Part shown: positions 1 to 8,094 of the stretch, piece after piece
Position numbering within the stretch: the stretch's first letter is position 1
Layout: every line of letters starts with the position of its first letter
Source of the DNA: Nocardia sp. NBC_01503
Lineage (GTDB): Bacteria; Actinomycetota; Actinomycetes; Mycobacteriales; Mycobacteriaceae
Direction of reading: 5' to 3'
DNA length: 64,000 nt
NCBI RefSeq assembly: GCF_036327755.1
Contig: NZ_CP109596.1
Coordinates: 4,402,001-4,466,000 of the forward strand
The notes under the pieces: generated by a model
What the model was told of the DNA's origin: nothing
Database searches by the model: none
Seen by the model: only the letters and a program-made list of their open reading frames with translations
Made by a program: the position numbers and the translations under genes

Positions 1-167
1 TTCGCCGAGGCGAGACAGAGCCACTCGGGAGGGGCAGAATCCCAGTGTACGCCCGCGCGAACTCTCGGCTTCACCCTTCCAGCGCACGGGAATTGATCAT
101 TGCGATGCTTTGCGAACCTTTTGTGACAATACGAAAACAGCTCGGTCCCGGACCGGAGAACGAGGAG

Positions 168-196
168 GCCCGGCGCACCGAATGAGTGCGCCGGGC
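168..196 (-). terminator. GC-rich hairpin terminator
   Basis: Perfect inverted repeat GCCCGGCGCAC / GTGCGCCGGGC with a 7-nt loop. It lies just downstream of the minus-strand gene that stops at 223, so it probably ends the acyl-CoA synthetase transcript. No clear U tract. Confidence 0.6.
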
Positions 197-222
197 GATC
201 CCGTATCGAAATGCCGTTCAGC

Positions 223-414
223 TCACGGCTTCAGGAAGGTCGCCGCGATACTCCAGAACCTGCCGCGATCCACCGAACGGAAATCCCACGTCTCGGCGAG
301 GCGGTGCGTCGCACTGACGATGCCGTGTACGTCGAAGTCGTCGCGCGTCGCTGTGCCCTTGTCCTCGAGGGCGGCGATGACGTATGCGGTGGCGGTCTCC
401 ACGCTGTGGGGCAC
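223..414 (-). CDS. Small conserved-looking hypothetical protein (63 aa)
   Basis: I do not recognise a named family. The product is a soluble, mixed alpha/beta looking 63-aa protein with acidic and aromatic residues (ETWDFRSVDRGRFW) and no signal peptide or membrane segment. I place the start at GTG 414 because GGAG lies about 6 nt upstream; a TTG at 426 is also possible. It follows the acyl-CoA synthetase at 460 on the same strand with a 45-nt gap and is followed by a hairpin terminator, so it is probably the last gene of that operon. Function unknown. Confidence 0.55.
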   Translation of the reverse strand: MPHSVETATAYVIAALEDKGTATRDDFDVHGIVSATHRLAETWDFRSVDRGRFWSIAATFLKP

Positions 415-459
415 GCAAGGCTCCAATCGGTCGTCGGAATGAGGTTGCGGTGTAAGGGA

Positions 460-2181
460 CTACGGCTGCGTTTCGGTGAAAACTTCCTCGTATCGATACT
501 CGGTTGGAATCTGTTCGCCCGCGGCGTGCGCCTGCTCTTCGCGGCGGCGCAGGTCGACGCGGCGGATCTTGCCGGAGATGGTCTTCGGTAACTCGATGAA
601 CTCCACGCGGCGCACTCGCAGATAGGGCGCGAGGTGATCGCGGGCGTATTCCAGGATGGCGCGGGCAGTTTGAACATCGGGTTCCCAACCGGCGGCCAAT
701 GAAACGTAGGCCTTGGGAACTGCGAGACGGGTGTTATCCGGTTGCGGGACAACGGCCGCCTCGACCACGGCTGGGTGCTCGATGAGCACACTCTCCAGCT
801 CGAACGGCGACACCTTGTAGTCGGAGGACTTGAAGACGTCGTCGGTGCGGCCGATATAGGTGATGTATCCGTCGTCGTCGCGTGAGGCGACATCACCGGA
901 GTGGTAGAAGCCCCCCGCCGTGACAGCGGCATTGCGTTCCGGATCGCCCAGATATCCGGTCATCAGGTTGACCGGAGTGTATCCCAGGTCAAGGCAGATT
1001 TCGCCCTCATCAGCGAGTTCTCCGGTGATGGGATCGACGAGTATGACAGGCACTCCCGGGGCCGGTCGGCCCATGGATCCGGGCTTGACCGGCTGTCCTG
1101 GTGTATTGCCGACCTGGAGCGTGGTCTCGGTCTGTCCGAAGCCGTCACGAATCGTCAGACCCCACGCCTTCTCCACCTGAGCGATCACATCGGGGTTGAG
1201 AGGTTCACCGGCGCCGAGGATTTCGCGCAGACCGGCCGGTCGTTCCCCGAGGTCGGCCTGAATCAGCATGCGCCACACCGTCGGTGGCGCGCAGAAGGTG
1301 TTCACCTGCGCGCGACGCAATTCACGCAGCAGTGCCGCGGCGTCGAAACGCGGATAGTTGTAGACGAATACGGTCGCCTCGGCCAGCCACGGTGCGAAGA
1401 AGCAGCTCCACGCGTGCTTGGCCCAGCCCGGTGCGCTGATGGCCAGATGCACATCACCGGGGCGCACGCCGATCCAGTACATGGTGGACAGATGCCCCAC
1501 CGGATAGCTGATCTGGGAGTGCTGCACCATCTTCGGCTTACTGGTGGTCCCGGAGGTGAAGTACACCAGCAGCGGATCATCGACCGTGGTGACGGCGGTG
1601 AACGGTCCGGCGGACATGGTCATGGCGGCCTCGGTGTAGGAGCGCCAGCCCGGGGTGACCTTGTCGCCCACCGCTATTCGGAGATAGTCGCCCGGCACCT
1701 CGTCGAACTTGCCGGTATCGGCGGTATTGGCGATGACGAAACCCGCTCCGCCGCGCACGATCCGGTCGGTGAGATCCTCCGGACCCAGCGCCGCGGTGGT
1801 CGGCATGATGACCGCGCCGAGTTTGGCCACGGCCAGCATGGTCTCCCACAGCTCGACCTGGTTGCCGAGCATGAGTACGACCCGATCCCCCTTGCCGACA
1901 CCGAGACTCGCCAGCCAGGTCGCCACTTGATCCGAGCGCGTGGCCATTTGATCGAAGGTGACGCGCTGTTCGGCGCCGTCCTGCTCGACTATCCACAGCG
2001 CGGGGCGGTCGTTACCGCGCGCGATGACATCGAACCAATCGGTGGCCCAGTTGAATACACCGGTCAGGCGCGGCCATTCGAAGTTCGCCAGTGCGGAGTC
2101 GTAGTCGGTGGCGTGCGCGACCAGCAGATCCCGGGCGGCGCGGTAGGCCTCGGTATTGGCGGTCTGTGCGGCGGTCGTCAT
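460..2181 (-). CDS. AMP-binding acyl-CoA synthetase (573 aa)
   Basis: ANL-superfamily adenylating enzyme that activates a carboxylic acid with ATP and loads it on CoA. The AMP-binding P-loop is YFTSGTTSKPKMVQHS, the second core motif is DGFGQTETT, the hinge region reads YHSGDVASRDDDGYITYIGR, and the C-terminal catalytic lysine sits in PKTISGKIRR. Length is normal for the family. The sequence resembles medium-chain or acetoacetyl-type synthetases more than FadD, but the substrate cannot be read from sequence. Its ATG overlaps the stop of the upstream ligase by 4 nt (ATGA), indicating translational coupling of two different acyl-CoA synthetases. Confidence 0.9.
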   Translation of the reverse strand: MTTAAQTANTEAYRAARDLLVAHATDYDSALANFEWPRLTGVFNWATDWFDVIARGNDRPALWIVEQDGAEQRVTFDQMATRSDQVATWLASLGVGKGDRVVLMLGNQVELWETMLAVAKLGAVIMPTTAALGPEDLTDRIVRGGAGFVIANTADTGKFDEVPGDYLRIAVGDKVTPGWRSYTEAAMTMSAGPFTAVTTVDDPLLVYFTSGTTSKPKMVQHSQISYPVGHLSTMYWIGVRPGDVHLAISAPGWAKHAWSCFFAPWLAEATVFVYNYPRFDAAALLRELRRAQVNTFCAPPTVWRMLIQADLGERPAGLREILGAGEPLNPDVIAQVEKAWGLTIRDGFGQTETTLQVGNTPGQPVKPGSMGRPAPGVPVILVDPITGELADEGEICLDLGYTPVNLMTGYLGDPERNAAVTAGGFYHSGDVASRDDDGYITYIGRTDDVFKSSDYKVSPFELESVLIEHPAVVEAAVVPQPDNTRLAVPKAYVSLAAGWEPDVQTARAILEYARDHLAPYLRVRRVEFIELPKTISGKIRRVDLRRREEQAHAAGEQIPTEYRYEEVFTETQP

Positions 2182-3851
2182 GCCGTCTCCTCTTCGGACG
2201 GGGTGAGCAGCCGCACGGCGATCTCACGCATCTCGATCTTGCGGATCTTCCCGGTGACGGTCATCGGGAACTCGTCCACGATGTGCACGTAGCGGGGGAT
2301 CTTGTAATGCGCGAGCTTGCCGGTGCAGTACTCGCGCAGTGCCTGCGCGCTGAGTGGAGTCGCGTCCTCGCGCAGACGGATCCATGCCATCAACTCCTCG
2401 CCGTATTTGGCGTCGGGCACACCGATCACCTGGGCGTCGAGGATGTCCGGGTGGCCGTAGAGGAACTCCTCGATCTCGCGCGGATAGATGTTCTCGCCGC
2501 CGCGGATCACCATGTCCTTGATGCGACCGGTGATCGCGATATAGCCGTCCGCGTCCATGGTGGCGAGGTCGCCGGTGTGCATCCAGCGCGCGGAATCGAT
2601 GGCATCGGCGGTCTTCTCTGGATCGTTCCAGTAGCCGAGCATGACCGAGTAGCCGCGCGTGCACAGCTCACCGGGGAGCCCGCGCGGCACGGTCAGCCCG
2701 GTCACCGGGTCGACGATCTTGATCTCGATATGCGGTCCGGCCCGGCCGACGGTGGCGGTGCGCTGCTCCAGGCTGTCATCGGCGCGCGTTTGGGTTGAGA
2801 CCGGGCTGGTTTCGGTCATGCCGTAGCAGATACTCACCTCGCGCATGCCCATTCGGTCGATGACCTGTTTCATCACCTCGATCGGACAGGGTGATCCGGC
2901 CATGATGCCGGTGCGCAGGCTGGACAGGTCGTAGGTGTCGAACTCCGGATCGGCGAGCTCGGCGATGAACATGGTCGGCACCCCGTACAGCGAGGTACAG
3001 CGCTCCGCCGCAACGGCTTCCAGGGTGGCGCGGGGTTCGAACGAGGGGGCCGGAATGATCATGGCCGCACCATGACTGGTGGCGGCCAGATTCCCCATCA
3101 CCATGCCGAAGCAGTGGTAGAACGGCACCGGAATGCAGATGCGGTCCTGTTCGGTGTAGCCGCAGAGCTCGCCCACGAAGTAGCCGTTGTTCAGGATATT
3201 ATGATGGCTGAGCGTGGCGCCCTTGGGGAAACCCGTTGTGCCCGAGGTGTATTGGATATTGATCGGATCGTCCGCCGAGAGCCCCGCCTGGGCCAGGGCG
3301 AGCTGCTCCGGATCGCCCGCCCGCCCGGTCTCGAAGAGCCCCTGCCACTGCGGGCTGTCCAGCAGCACCACCCGCTCCAGCTCCGGGCACTCCGCCCGCA
3401 CCTGCTCGATCATGGCGGCGTAGTTCGAGGTCTTGAACGAGGGTGCGGCGATCAGCGTGTGAATTCCGGCCTGCCCCAGCACATATCGCAGCTCGTGCGC
3501 GCGATAGGCCGGATTGATATTCACCAGGATCGCGCCGATCTTGGCGGTCGCGTACTGCGTCAGCGTCCACTGCGGGCAGTTCGGGGCCCAGATGCCGACC
3601 CGGTCACCCTTGCCGAGCCCGGCCGCCAGTAGCCCCAGCGCCAGCGCGTCCACCTCCGCCACGAATTCGCGATAGGTCCAGCGGATGCCGGTGGTGTAGT
3701 CGATCAATGCCTCACGCTCGGCCCACCTGGCCGCCGTACGGTCCAGATTCGCGCCGATGGTGTCGCCCAGCAGCGGCGTAGGCCAGGCACCCGAGGTATA
3801 GCTCACCGGCGGGAGCCGGTCCATGCTCATGCTCACTTCGGTAGGATCCAC
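2178..3851 (-). CDS. FadD-type fatty acyl-CoA ligase (AMP-binding)
   Basis: Second adenylating enzyme of the pair, resembling actinobacterial FadD long/medium-chain acyl-CoA synthetases. Visible motifs are YTSGTTGFPKGATLSHHN (P-loop), CYGMTETSPVS, HTGDLATMDADGYIAITGR and the catalytic lysine in MTVTGKIRKIEMRE. The called start is GTG 3851; ATG 3830 or 3824 (MDRLPPVSYTSG) are reasonable alternatives. It is transcribed divergently from the GAF-LuxR gene at 3893, a likely regulator of this two-gene acyl-activation operon (inference from position). Confidence 0.9.
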   Translation of the reverse strand: MDPTEVSMSMDRLPPVSYTSGAWPTPLLGDTIGANLDRTAARWAEREALIDYTTGIRWTYREFVAEVDALALGLLAAGLGKGDRVGIWAPNCPQWTLTQYATAKIGAILVNINPAYRAHELRYVLGQAGIHTLIAAPSFKTSNYAAMIEQVRAECPELERVVLLDSPQWQGLFETGRAGDPEQLALAQAGLSADDPINIQYTSGTTGFPKGATLSHHNILNNGYFVGELCGYTEQDRICIPVPFYHCFGMVMGNLAATSHGAAMIIPAPSFEPRATLEAVAAERCTSLYGVPTMFIAELADPEFDTYDLSSLRTGIMAGSPCPIEVMKQVIDRMGMREVSICYGMTETSPVSTQTRADDSLEQRTATVGRAGPHIEIKIVDPVTGLTVPRGLPGELCTRGYSVMLGYWNDPEKTADAIDSARWMHTGDLATMDADGYIAITGRIKDMVIRGGENIYPREIEEFLYGHPDILDAQVIGVPDAKYGEELMAWIRLREDATPLSAQALREYCTGKLAHYKIPRYVHIVDEFPMTVTGKIRKIEMREIAVRLLTPSEEETA

Positions 3852-3892
3852 GTCACACCGCCACCCCGACTAGCCCCGAATGGGGGTAACCG

Positions 3893-4762
3893 ATGAAGCC
3901 CGCCGCCAATGCCCTGCTGCGCCCCGATGACGGTGACGCACTGCGGGCCGAGCTACGGCGGATCGCGGCGCTGTCCAAGGCCCCGGTGGTGTTCGGCGGC
4001 GCGGTGCGCGCGGGGACGCTGGTACTGAGCGAATTCGTCGGTACTCGCACCAACAGCATGCGTGGACTGGCGGTGGCGCCGAGCTCCGGTTTGGGTGGCA
4101 GTGCGGTCTCCACCGGTAAACCGCGCTCGGTGGCCGACTACCGATCGGCCTCCACCATCACCCATCACTACGACGGTCCGGTACTGGGTGAGGGCTTGCG
4201 CGCGGTAGTGGCGGTGCCGGTCGTGGTCGACGGCGAGGCCCGCGCTGTGCTTTATGTGGCCAATCGCGAATCCGGTCCGATCGGTGACCGCGTCGCCGAT
4301 GCCATGGTCCAGGCCGGGCAGCGGCTGAGCGTGGAGCTCGCCATTCGCGACGAAGTGGATCGCCGGGTGCGCCTGGCCCTGGCTCGTGAATCGGCGCAGC
4401 CCGTCTCCAGCGCGGACGCGGTGGTCACCGAACAGCTGCGGGACCTGCACGCGGAGTTGCGCGGAATCACCCCGACGGTCTCGGAGACGCTGGCGCGCAA
4501 TCGATTACGTGCGGTCACCGATCGTCTGGCTCGACTGGTCTCCGGCGTGGCCGATCGCGGCGAGGCGGTCACCCTCGCTCCGCGGGAACTCGACGTTCTC
4601 GCACAGATAGCCCTGGGATGCACGAATTTGGAAGCTGCCCAACGTCTTTCGCTCCGCGCCGAAACGGTCAAGAGCTACCTGCGCAGCGCTATGACCAAAC
4701 TGGGCGCGCACACCCGCCATGAAGCCGTGGTACGCGCGCGCGGACTGGGTTTGCTGCCCTGA
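3893..4762 (+). CDS. GAF-domain LuxR-family transcriptional regulator (289 aa)
   Basis: The N-terminal two thirds look like a GAF sensor: a conserved stretch around 'GGSAVSTGKPRSVADY' and 'AVVAVPVVVDGEARAVLYVA'. The C-terminal about 65 residues are a LuxR-type helix-turn-helix (LAPRELDVLAQIALGCTN, then ETVKSYLRSAMTKLG). This arrangement is common next to actinobacterial acyl-CoA metabolism genes. It diverges from the fadD pair with only about 40 nt between starts, so shared promoter control is likely. The ligand is unknown. Confidence 0.88.
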   Translation: MKPAANALLRPDDGDALRAELRRIAALSKAPVVFGGAVRAGTLVLSEFVGTRTNSMRGLAVAPSSGLGGSAVSTGKPRSVADYRSASTITHHYDGPVLGEGLRAVVAVPVVVDGEARAVLYVANRESGPIGDRVADAMVQAGQRLSVELAIRDEVDRRVRLALARESAQPVSSADAVVTEQLRDLHAELRGITPTVSETLARNRLRAVTDRLARLVSGVADRGEAVTLAPRELDVLAQIALGCTNLEAAQRLSLRAETVKSYLRSAMTKLGAHTRHEAVVRARGLGLLP

Positions 4763-4775
4763 TCTCGATGCCGAC

Positions 4776-4813
4776 CCGGCGGGTGAATCGCGAAGAAGCG
4801 AATCACCCGCCGG
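4776..4813. terminator. Bidirectional hairpin terminator
   Basis: Arms 4776-4791 and 4798-4813 (CCGGCGGGTGAATCGC / GCGAATCACCCGCCGG, one mismatch, loop GAAGAA) lie between the convergent ends of the LuxR regulator and the HPF-like gene. Confidence 0.75.
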
Positions 4814-4835
4814 TGCAAGGGGTTTCAGTGTGGGA

Positions 4836-5186
4836 CTAGCGGGCTGCCATATGTCGGATGGTTTCGCCGCCCTTGGTGTGGTGTAGGCGGCCGAAGCGAT
4901 TCTCGAGTAGGTGGGCCATGCTCTCCGCGGCGCCTATGTAAGCCTCTTCGACGGTGGCGGCACGGTGCCGGACCGCTACCGGAGGTTGGCCCTTGGGGCG
5001 GGCCTCGAGGTTACATTGCTTGTCCTCCGAGCCGCCTTTATGGCCGTTCACATCGGTGATGTGGGCTTCGACGCGGGTCAGATTTCCCGCGAAGCGGTCG
5101 AGGATCGATTCGATGGTGTCCTGCGCCTGCTCGATGAGTGCCGCGCTGCCGCCGATGTGCTTGTCGGCGAAGACCTGGATTTGCAT
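4836..5186 (-). CDS. Ribosome hibernation factor-like protein, RaiA/HPF family (116 aa)
   Basis: Resembles the short ribosome-binding HPF/RaiA (sigma-54 modulation) domain. It starts MQIQVFADKHIGG, has a central helix ALIEQAQDTIESILDRFAG, a strand 'THVEAHITDVNGHK'-type segment (here RVEAHITDVNGHKGG), and a basic second half 'CNLEARPKGQPPVAVRH'. Only the ribosome-binding domain is present; the C-terminal dimerisation domain of long HPF is missing. An upstream in-frame extension exists, but ATG 5186 fits the family N-terminus. Probably a stress-responsive ribosome-silencing or related protein (family-based inference). Confidence 0.75.
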   Translation of the reverse strand: MQIQVFADKHIGGSAALIEQAQDTIESILDRFAGNLTRVEAHITDVNGHKGGSEDKQCNLEARPKGQPPVAVRHRAATVEEAYIGAAESMAHLLENRFGRLHHTKGGETIRHMAAR

Positions 5187-5338
5187 GGCATCTCCAAACT
5201 CTTGGAATAGCCGAGAACTTGCTGACCACCTCGACATTACCCGGTTTTCGGGGCGATCGGTCGGTTGCGAACGTCACTCGTCCATAACGGTGCCGGAAGG
5301 TATTGTGCGCCGCCGGATTTGCGTGAAAGGTGACTTCG

Positions 5339-5797
5339 CTACTCCGCTTGACGCCCGGCTCCGGCTCCGTTCGGGGTGGCGATGAGGCCGCGACCGGTGT
5401 CGGGGAGTTGATGTCCTTCGGTACAGCACAGGACGGCGCGCACGGGTGCGCCGCAGTCGGCGTGCGAGACGGCCAGGGGTGGTCCGGCGGGACCGGCGAG
5501 GTGTTTGTCGCCCCACTGCATGAGCGCGGTCAGCACGGGCTGTAGTTCGCGGCCCGCGGCGGTGAGGCGGTACTCCTGGCGGGTGCGGGCGCCGGGTTCG
5601 CGATAGTCGCGCAGTTCTAGGATGCCGGAGTCGACCAGGGTGCGCAGGCGCCGGATCAGCACCGCGCGCGGTGCGCCGGTGGCCTCCTGAATGGCGTCGA
5701 AGCGGCGTACCCCGAGGAAGACCTCACGCAGCGCCAGTAGCGCCCATTGCTCGCCGACTATCCCGAGTGCGGCCGCGACCGAACAGTTCCGTGCCAT
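5339..5797 (-). CDS. HxlR-family winged-helix transcriptional regulator (152 aa)
   Basis: Classic HxlR layout: N-terminal Cys5 in MARNCSVAAALGIVGEQW, recognition region 'RRFDAIQEATGAPRAVLIRR' and wing 'REPGARTRQEYRLTAAG'. A C-terminal extension contains four more cysteines (ADCGAPVRAVLCCTEGH), suggesting metal or thiol sensing; this is inference. It is divergent from the thioesterase at 5853 with a perfect palindrome between them, so it probably represses itself and that gene. Confidence 0.88.
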   Translation of the reverse strand: MARNCSVAAALGIVGEQWALLALREVFLGVRRFDAIQEATGAPRAVLIRRLRTLVDSGILELRDYREPGARTRQEYRLTAAGRELQPVLTALMQWGDKHLAGPAGPPLAVSHADCGAPVRAVLCCTEGHQLPDTGRGLIATPNGAGAGRQAE

Positions 5798-5815
5798 TCC
5801 GCCATCCTATCTGCA

Positions 5816-5828
5816 TTCACATTGTGAA
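5816..5828. promoter_or_regulatory. Candidate HxlR operator
   Basis: Perfect 13-nt palindrome TTCACATTGTGAA in the 55-nt divergent gap between the HxlR regulator and the thioesterase. Its location makes it the obvious binding site for the adjacent regulator. Confidence 0.55.
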
Positions 5829-5852
5829 CCCAGGAGTGTTAGGGTCGAATCC

Positions 5853-6383
5853 ATGACGATCACGACCGAACCGCCCACGAGCCCCGAATCCTGGGGTGAG
5901 GTGCGCAGCAAGAGCGTGTACTGGCATGACCCCAAGGTCTCGCTGGAGGCGGCGCCCGGCCGCACCGGGCTCGAGTATCTGAGTGCCATGGTGAACGGTG
6001 AGATCCCCGGCGCGCCCATTGCCGGACTCATGAATATGCGCCCCGTGCAGGTGGCCGCGGGCGATGTCGTATTCGCCTGCGTCCCCGACGAATCCATGTA
6101 CAACCCGATCGGCATGGTGCACGGCGGCGTCGCCTGCACGCTGCTGGACACCGCGGCTGGCTGCGCGGTGCACAGCACCCTCGCCGAGGGCGTCGGCTAC
6201 ACCTCGATCGAGATCAAAATCAACTACCTGCGCCCCATCCACTCCCACACCGGCGAACTGACCGTGCACGGTTGGGTGACCAAGCCCGGTCGCCGAGTCG
6301 CCTTCGCCGAGGCCGATATTCGTGACGCCGACGGCGCACTCCTGGCCACCGCCACCAGCACCTGCCTGGTAATCGGCGGCTGA
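5853..6383 (+). CDS. PaaI-family thioesterase (176 aa)
   Basis: Hotdog-fold acyl-CoA thioesterase. The hallmark segment 'MVHGGVACTLLDTAAGCAVHS' is followed by 'GYTSIEIKINYLRPIHSHTG' and 'GRRVAFAEADIRDADGALLATAT', which match the PaaI/YbgC-like hotdog core. ATG 5853 is preferred to upstream in-frame starts because it gives a typical N-terminus and lies next to the shared palindrome. The gene is divergent from HxlR and convergent with the MurG-like gene. Likely hydrolyses aryl- or acyl-CoA thioesters; substrate unknown. Confidence 0.88.
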   Translation: MTITTEPPTSPESWGEVRSKSVYWHDPKVSLEAAPGRTGLEYLSAMVNGEIPGAPIAGLMNMRPVQVAAGDVVFACVPDESMYNPIGMVHGGVACTLLDTAAGCAVHSTLAEGVGYTSIEIKINYLRPIHSHTGELTVHGWVTKPGRRVAFAEADIRDADGALLATATSTCLVIGG

Positions 6384-6417
6384 TCACCCCGTCGGCTTCG
6401 CGTGTGGCGGTTATTTC

Positions 6418-6450
6418 TCGTCATCCCCGCCAAAACGCGCCGGGATGAGG
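6418..6450. repeat. GTCATCCC palindromic (REP-like) element, possible terminator
   Basis: An imperfect palindrome, TCATCCCCGC and GCGCCGGGATGA, lies between the convergent thioesterase and MurG-like genes. The same CGTCATCCC...GGGATGACG theme recurs at 63928-63985, so it is a dispersed element that may also stop transcription. Confidence 0.5.
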
Positions 6451-6483
6451 GAGTGGGTCGTGCCCGAGCTGGCGGCAGTGGGG

Positions 6484-7692
6484 TTATGCGGTGGCGAGGT
6501 CCAAGACGTTCAATGCGAGTTGTTCGGCGGCGTCAGGGTGGCCCATGGCGCGGGCGGCGGCGGAAACCGCTGTGCGCGAGTCGGGTTCGGTGAGCAGGCC
6601 GAAGAGTGCGGTGCGGAGGTTGGCGACGGTGGCGTCCTCGCCGATCAAGGCGCGGGCGGCATTGGCGTCGGCCAGGATACGGGCATTGCGGATCTGTTCG
6701 CCGCCGACCGAGTGCGGGTAGGGGATCAGCACCGAGGGTTTGCCGAGGGTGGTGAGTTCGGCGAGAGTGCCTGCGCCGGAACGGGATACGACCACATCGG
6801 CGAGGGCGAGCACATCGGGGAGTTCGGGGCCGAGGAAGTCGCGGACCAGGTAGCGGTCGCGGAGCTCGGCGGGAAGGGCGGCCGCGCGCTCACGCACCTG
6901 ATCGTAGGAGAGCTTGCCGCACTGGTGGATCACATTGGCTACGGTGAGCAGTTCCGGGAGCAGCTCACCGATGAGGTCATTGAGCTGCACCGCGCCCTGT
7001 GCGCCGCCGGTGATGTACACGGTCGGCAGGTCGGGGGAATAGCCGGTCCAATTCAACGCGGGCGCAGCGGCTTTCGCGTCGCCGGTGGTGAGGGCGGGGC
7101 GAATCGGGTTGCCGGTCACCACCGCTCGTCCGCGTACCTTGGCGGGCAGTAGCTCCACCGAGGCCGGCGAGCTCAGCGCGATCCGGTCGGCGGCGCGGGC
7201 GAGGAGCTGATTCGCCTTGCCGATTCCGGTGGTCTGCTCGTGGATCACCAGCGGTCGCCGTCGCAGTGCCGCCGCCATTCCGATGGGGGCGCAAACATAT
7301 CCGCCCGTGCACAGCACCGCGTCGGGCCGGAAGCGTCGCACGACGCCCTGCGCGGTGAGCACGCTCAGCGGCACTCGCGCCGCGTCCTTGGCATTGGCGG
7401 CATTGAGCATCTTGAGCGGATTGCGGTCGCGCCGTAGCTTTCCCGCTTTGATCCCGGTGAAGGTGATGTCGTTTTCGCCGGAAACCCGCTGTTCCAGGCT
7501 GTCCGGTACGCCGACCCACAGCACCTCCGCTGTCGCACCCGCCTCGGCCACCAGATCGCGCAGCGCCCGAATCGCGGATACCGCCGGGTAGGTATGCCCA
7601 CCCGTCCCGCCGCCGGCCACGATTACGCGAATCGCACCGCGATCGCCTACGCGCCGCAGGATCTCGGCGCGGTCGAGTGCGGAACCGGTCAT
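6484..7692 (-). CDS. MurG-type UDP-GlcNAc glycosyltransferase (402 aa)
   Basis: GT28 family glycosyltransferase resembling MurG, which adds GlcNAc to lipid I at the inner membrane face. Motifs present: N-terminal VAGGGTGGHTYPAVSAIRAL, 'VLCTGGYVCAPIGMAA', 'VIHEQTTGIGKANQLLARAA', 'TGGAQGAVQLNDL' and the nucleotide-sugar site 'SRSGAGTLAELTTLGKPS'. ATG 7692 is chosen over the long upstream extension since it puts the glycine loop about 25 residues from the start. It stands alone, with none of the mur/fts division genes around it, and is divergent from a polyprenyl diphosphate synthase. That makes a specialised paralogue more likely than the housekeeping MurG. Confidence 0.85.
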   Translation of the reverse strand: MTGSALDRAEILRRVGDRGAIRVIVAGGGTGGHTYPAVSAIRALRDLVAEAGATAEVLWVGVPDSLEQRVSGENDITFTGIKAGKLRRDRNPLKMLNAANAKDAARVPLSVLTAQGVVRRFRPDAVLCTGGYVCAPIGMAAALRRRPLVIHEQTTGIGKANQLLARAADRIALSSPASVELLPAKVRGRAVVTGNPIRPALTTGDAKAAAPALNWTGYSPDLPTVYITGGAQGAVQLNDLIGELLPELLTVANVIHQCGKLSYDQVRERAAALPAELRDRYLVRDFLGPELPDVLALADVVVSRSGAGTLAELTTLGKPSVLIPYPHSVGGEQIRNARILADANAARALIGEDATVANLRTALFGLLTEPDSRTAVSAAARAMGHPDAAEQLALNVLDLATA

Positions 7693-8094
7693 GGATAAGC
7701 CTCCTGGGTACGGATCGATACCGGTCCGGCGTGTCGGACCGCGTGGCGCGAGCGCTGCACCTTCGCCGAATTGGGCGAATCGCGGCCACTGCGCCCGGCC
7801 CAGGCTATCGCGGTGGGGTCCGGCATGGGAGTCCGTGTCCATACCGGTCGGTCGGGGATGATTGCGAGGTGTTGGCTAACGGCTAATGGGCCTTTACCAT
7901 GATCTGTGACTCGGAACACGTTGTAACTCATGCTTCGTCCAGCGAGAGGGGCCCACGCGATGCAGCCCTGGACGGTGTCCCGCGCTCCGCGCCGCCCCCT
8001 CACTTCTGCTACGCCGACTGCGGGCCGGTAATCCGGCTCGGTATCCACGAGATCGACTCGGCGACTACGAGTCCCAGCGTCAATGGAGGTGGCC
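7693..8094. other. 402-nt divergent intergenic region
   Basis: Gap between the divergent MurG-like and polyprenyl synthase genes. I see no convincing coding sequence or strong palindrome. A GGAGGT ribosome site just before 8095 belongs to the synthase. It must contain both promoters. Confidence 0.5.

Noticed and set aside
901..2292. Long plus-strand ORF (463 aa) opposite the acyl-CoA synthetase
   Set aside because: It mirrors the synthetase in antisense, rich in His/Arg/Gly and lacking recognisable motifs; the minus-strand frame has all adenylation motifs.
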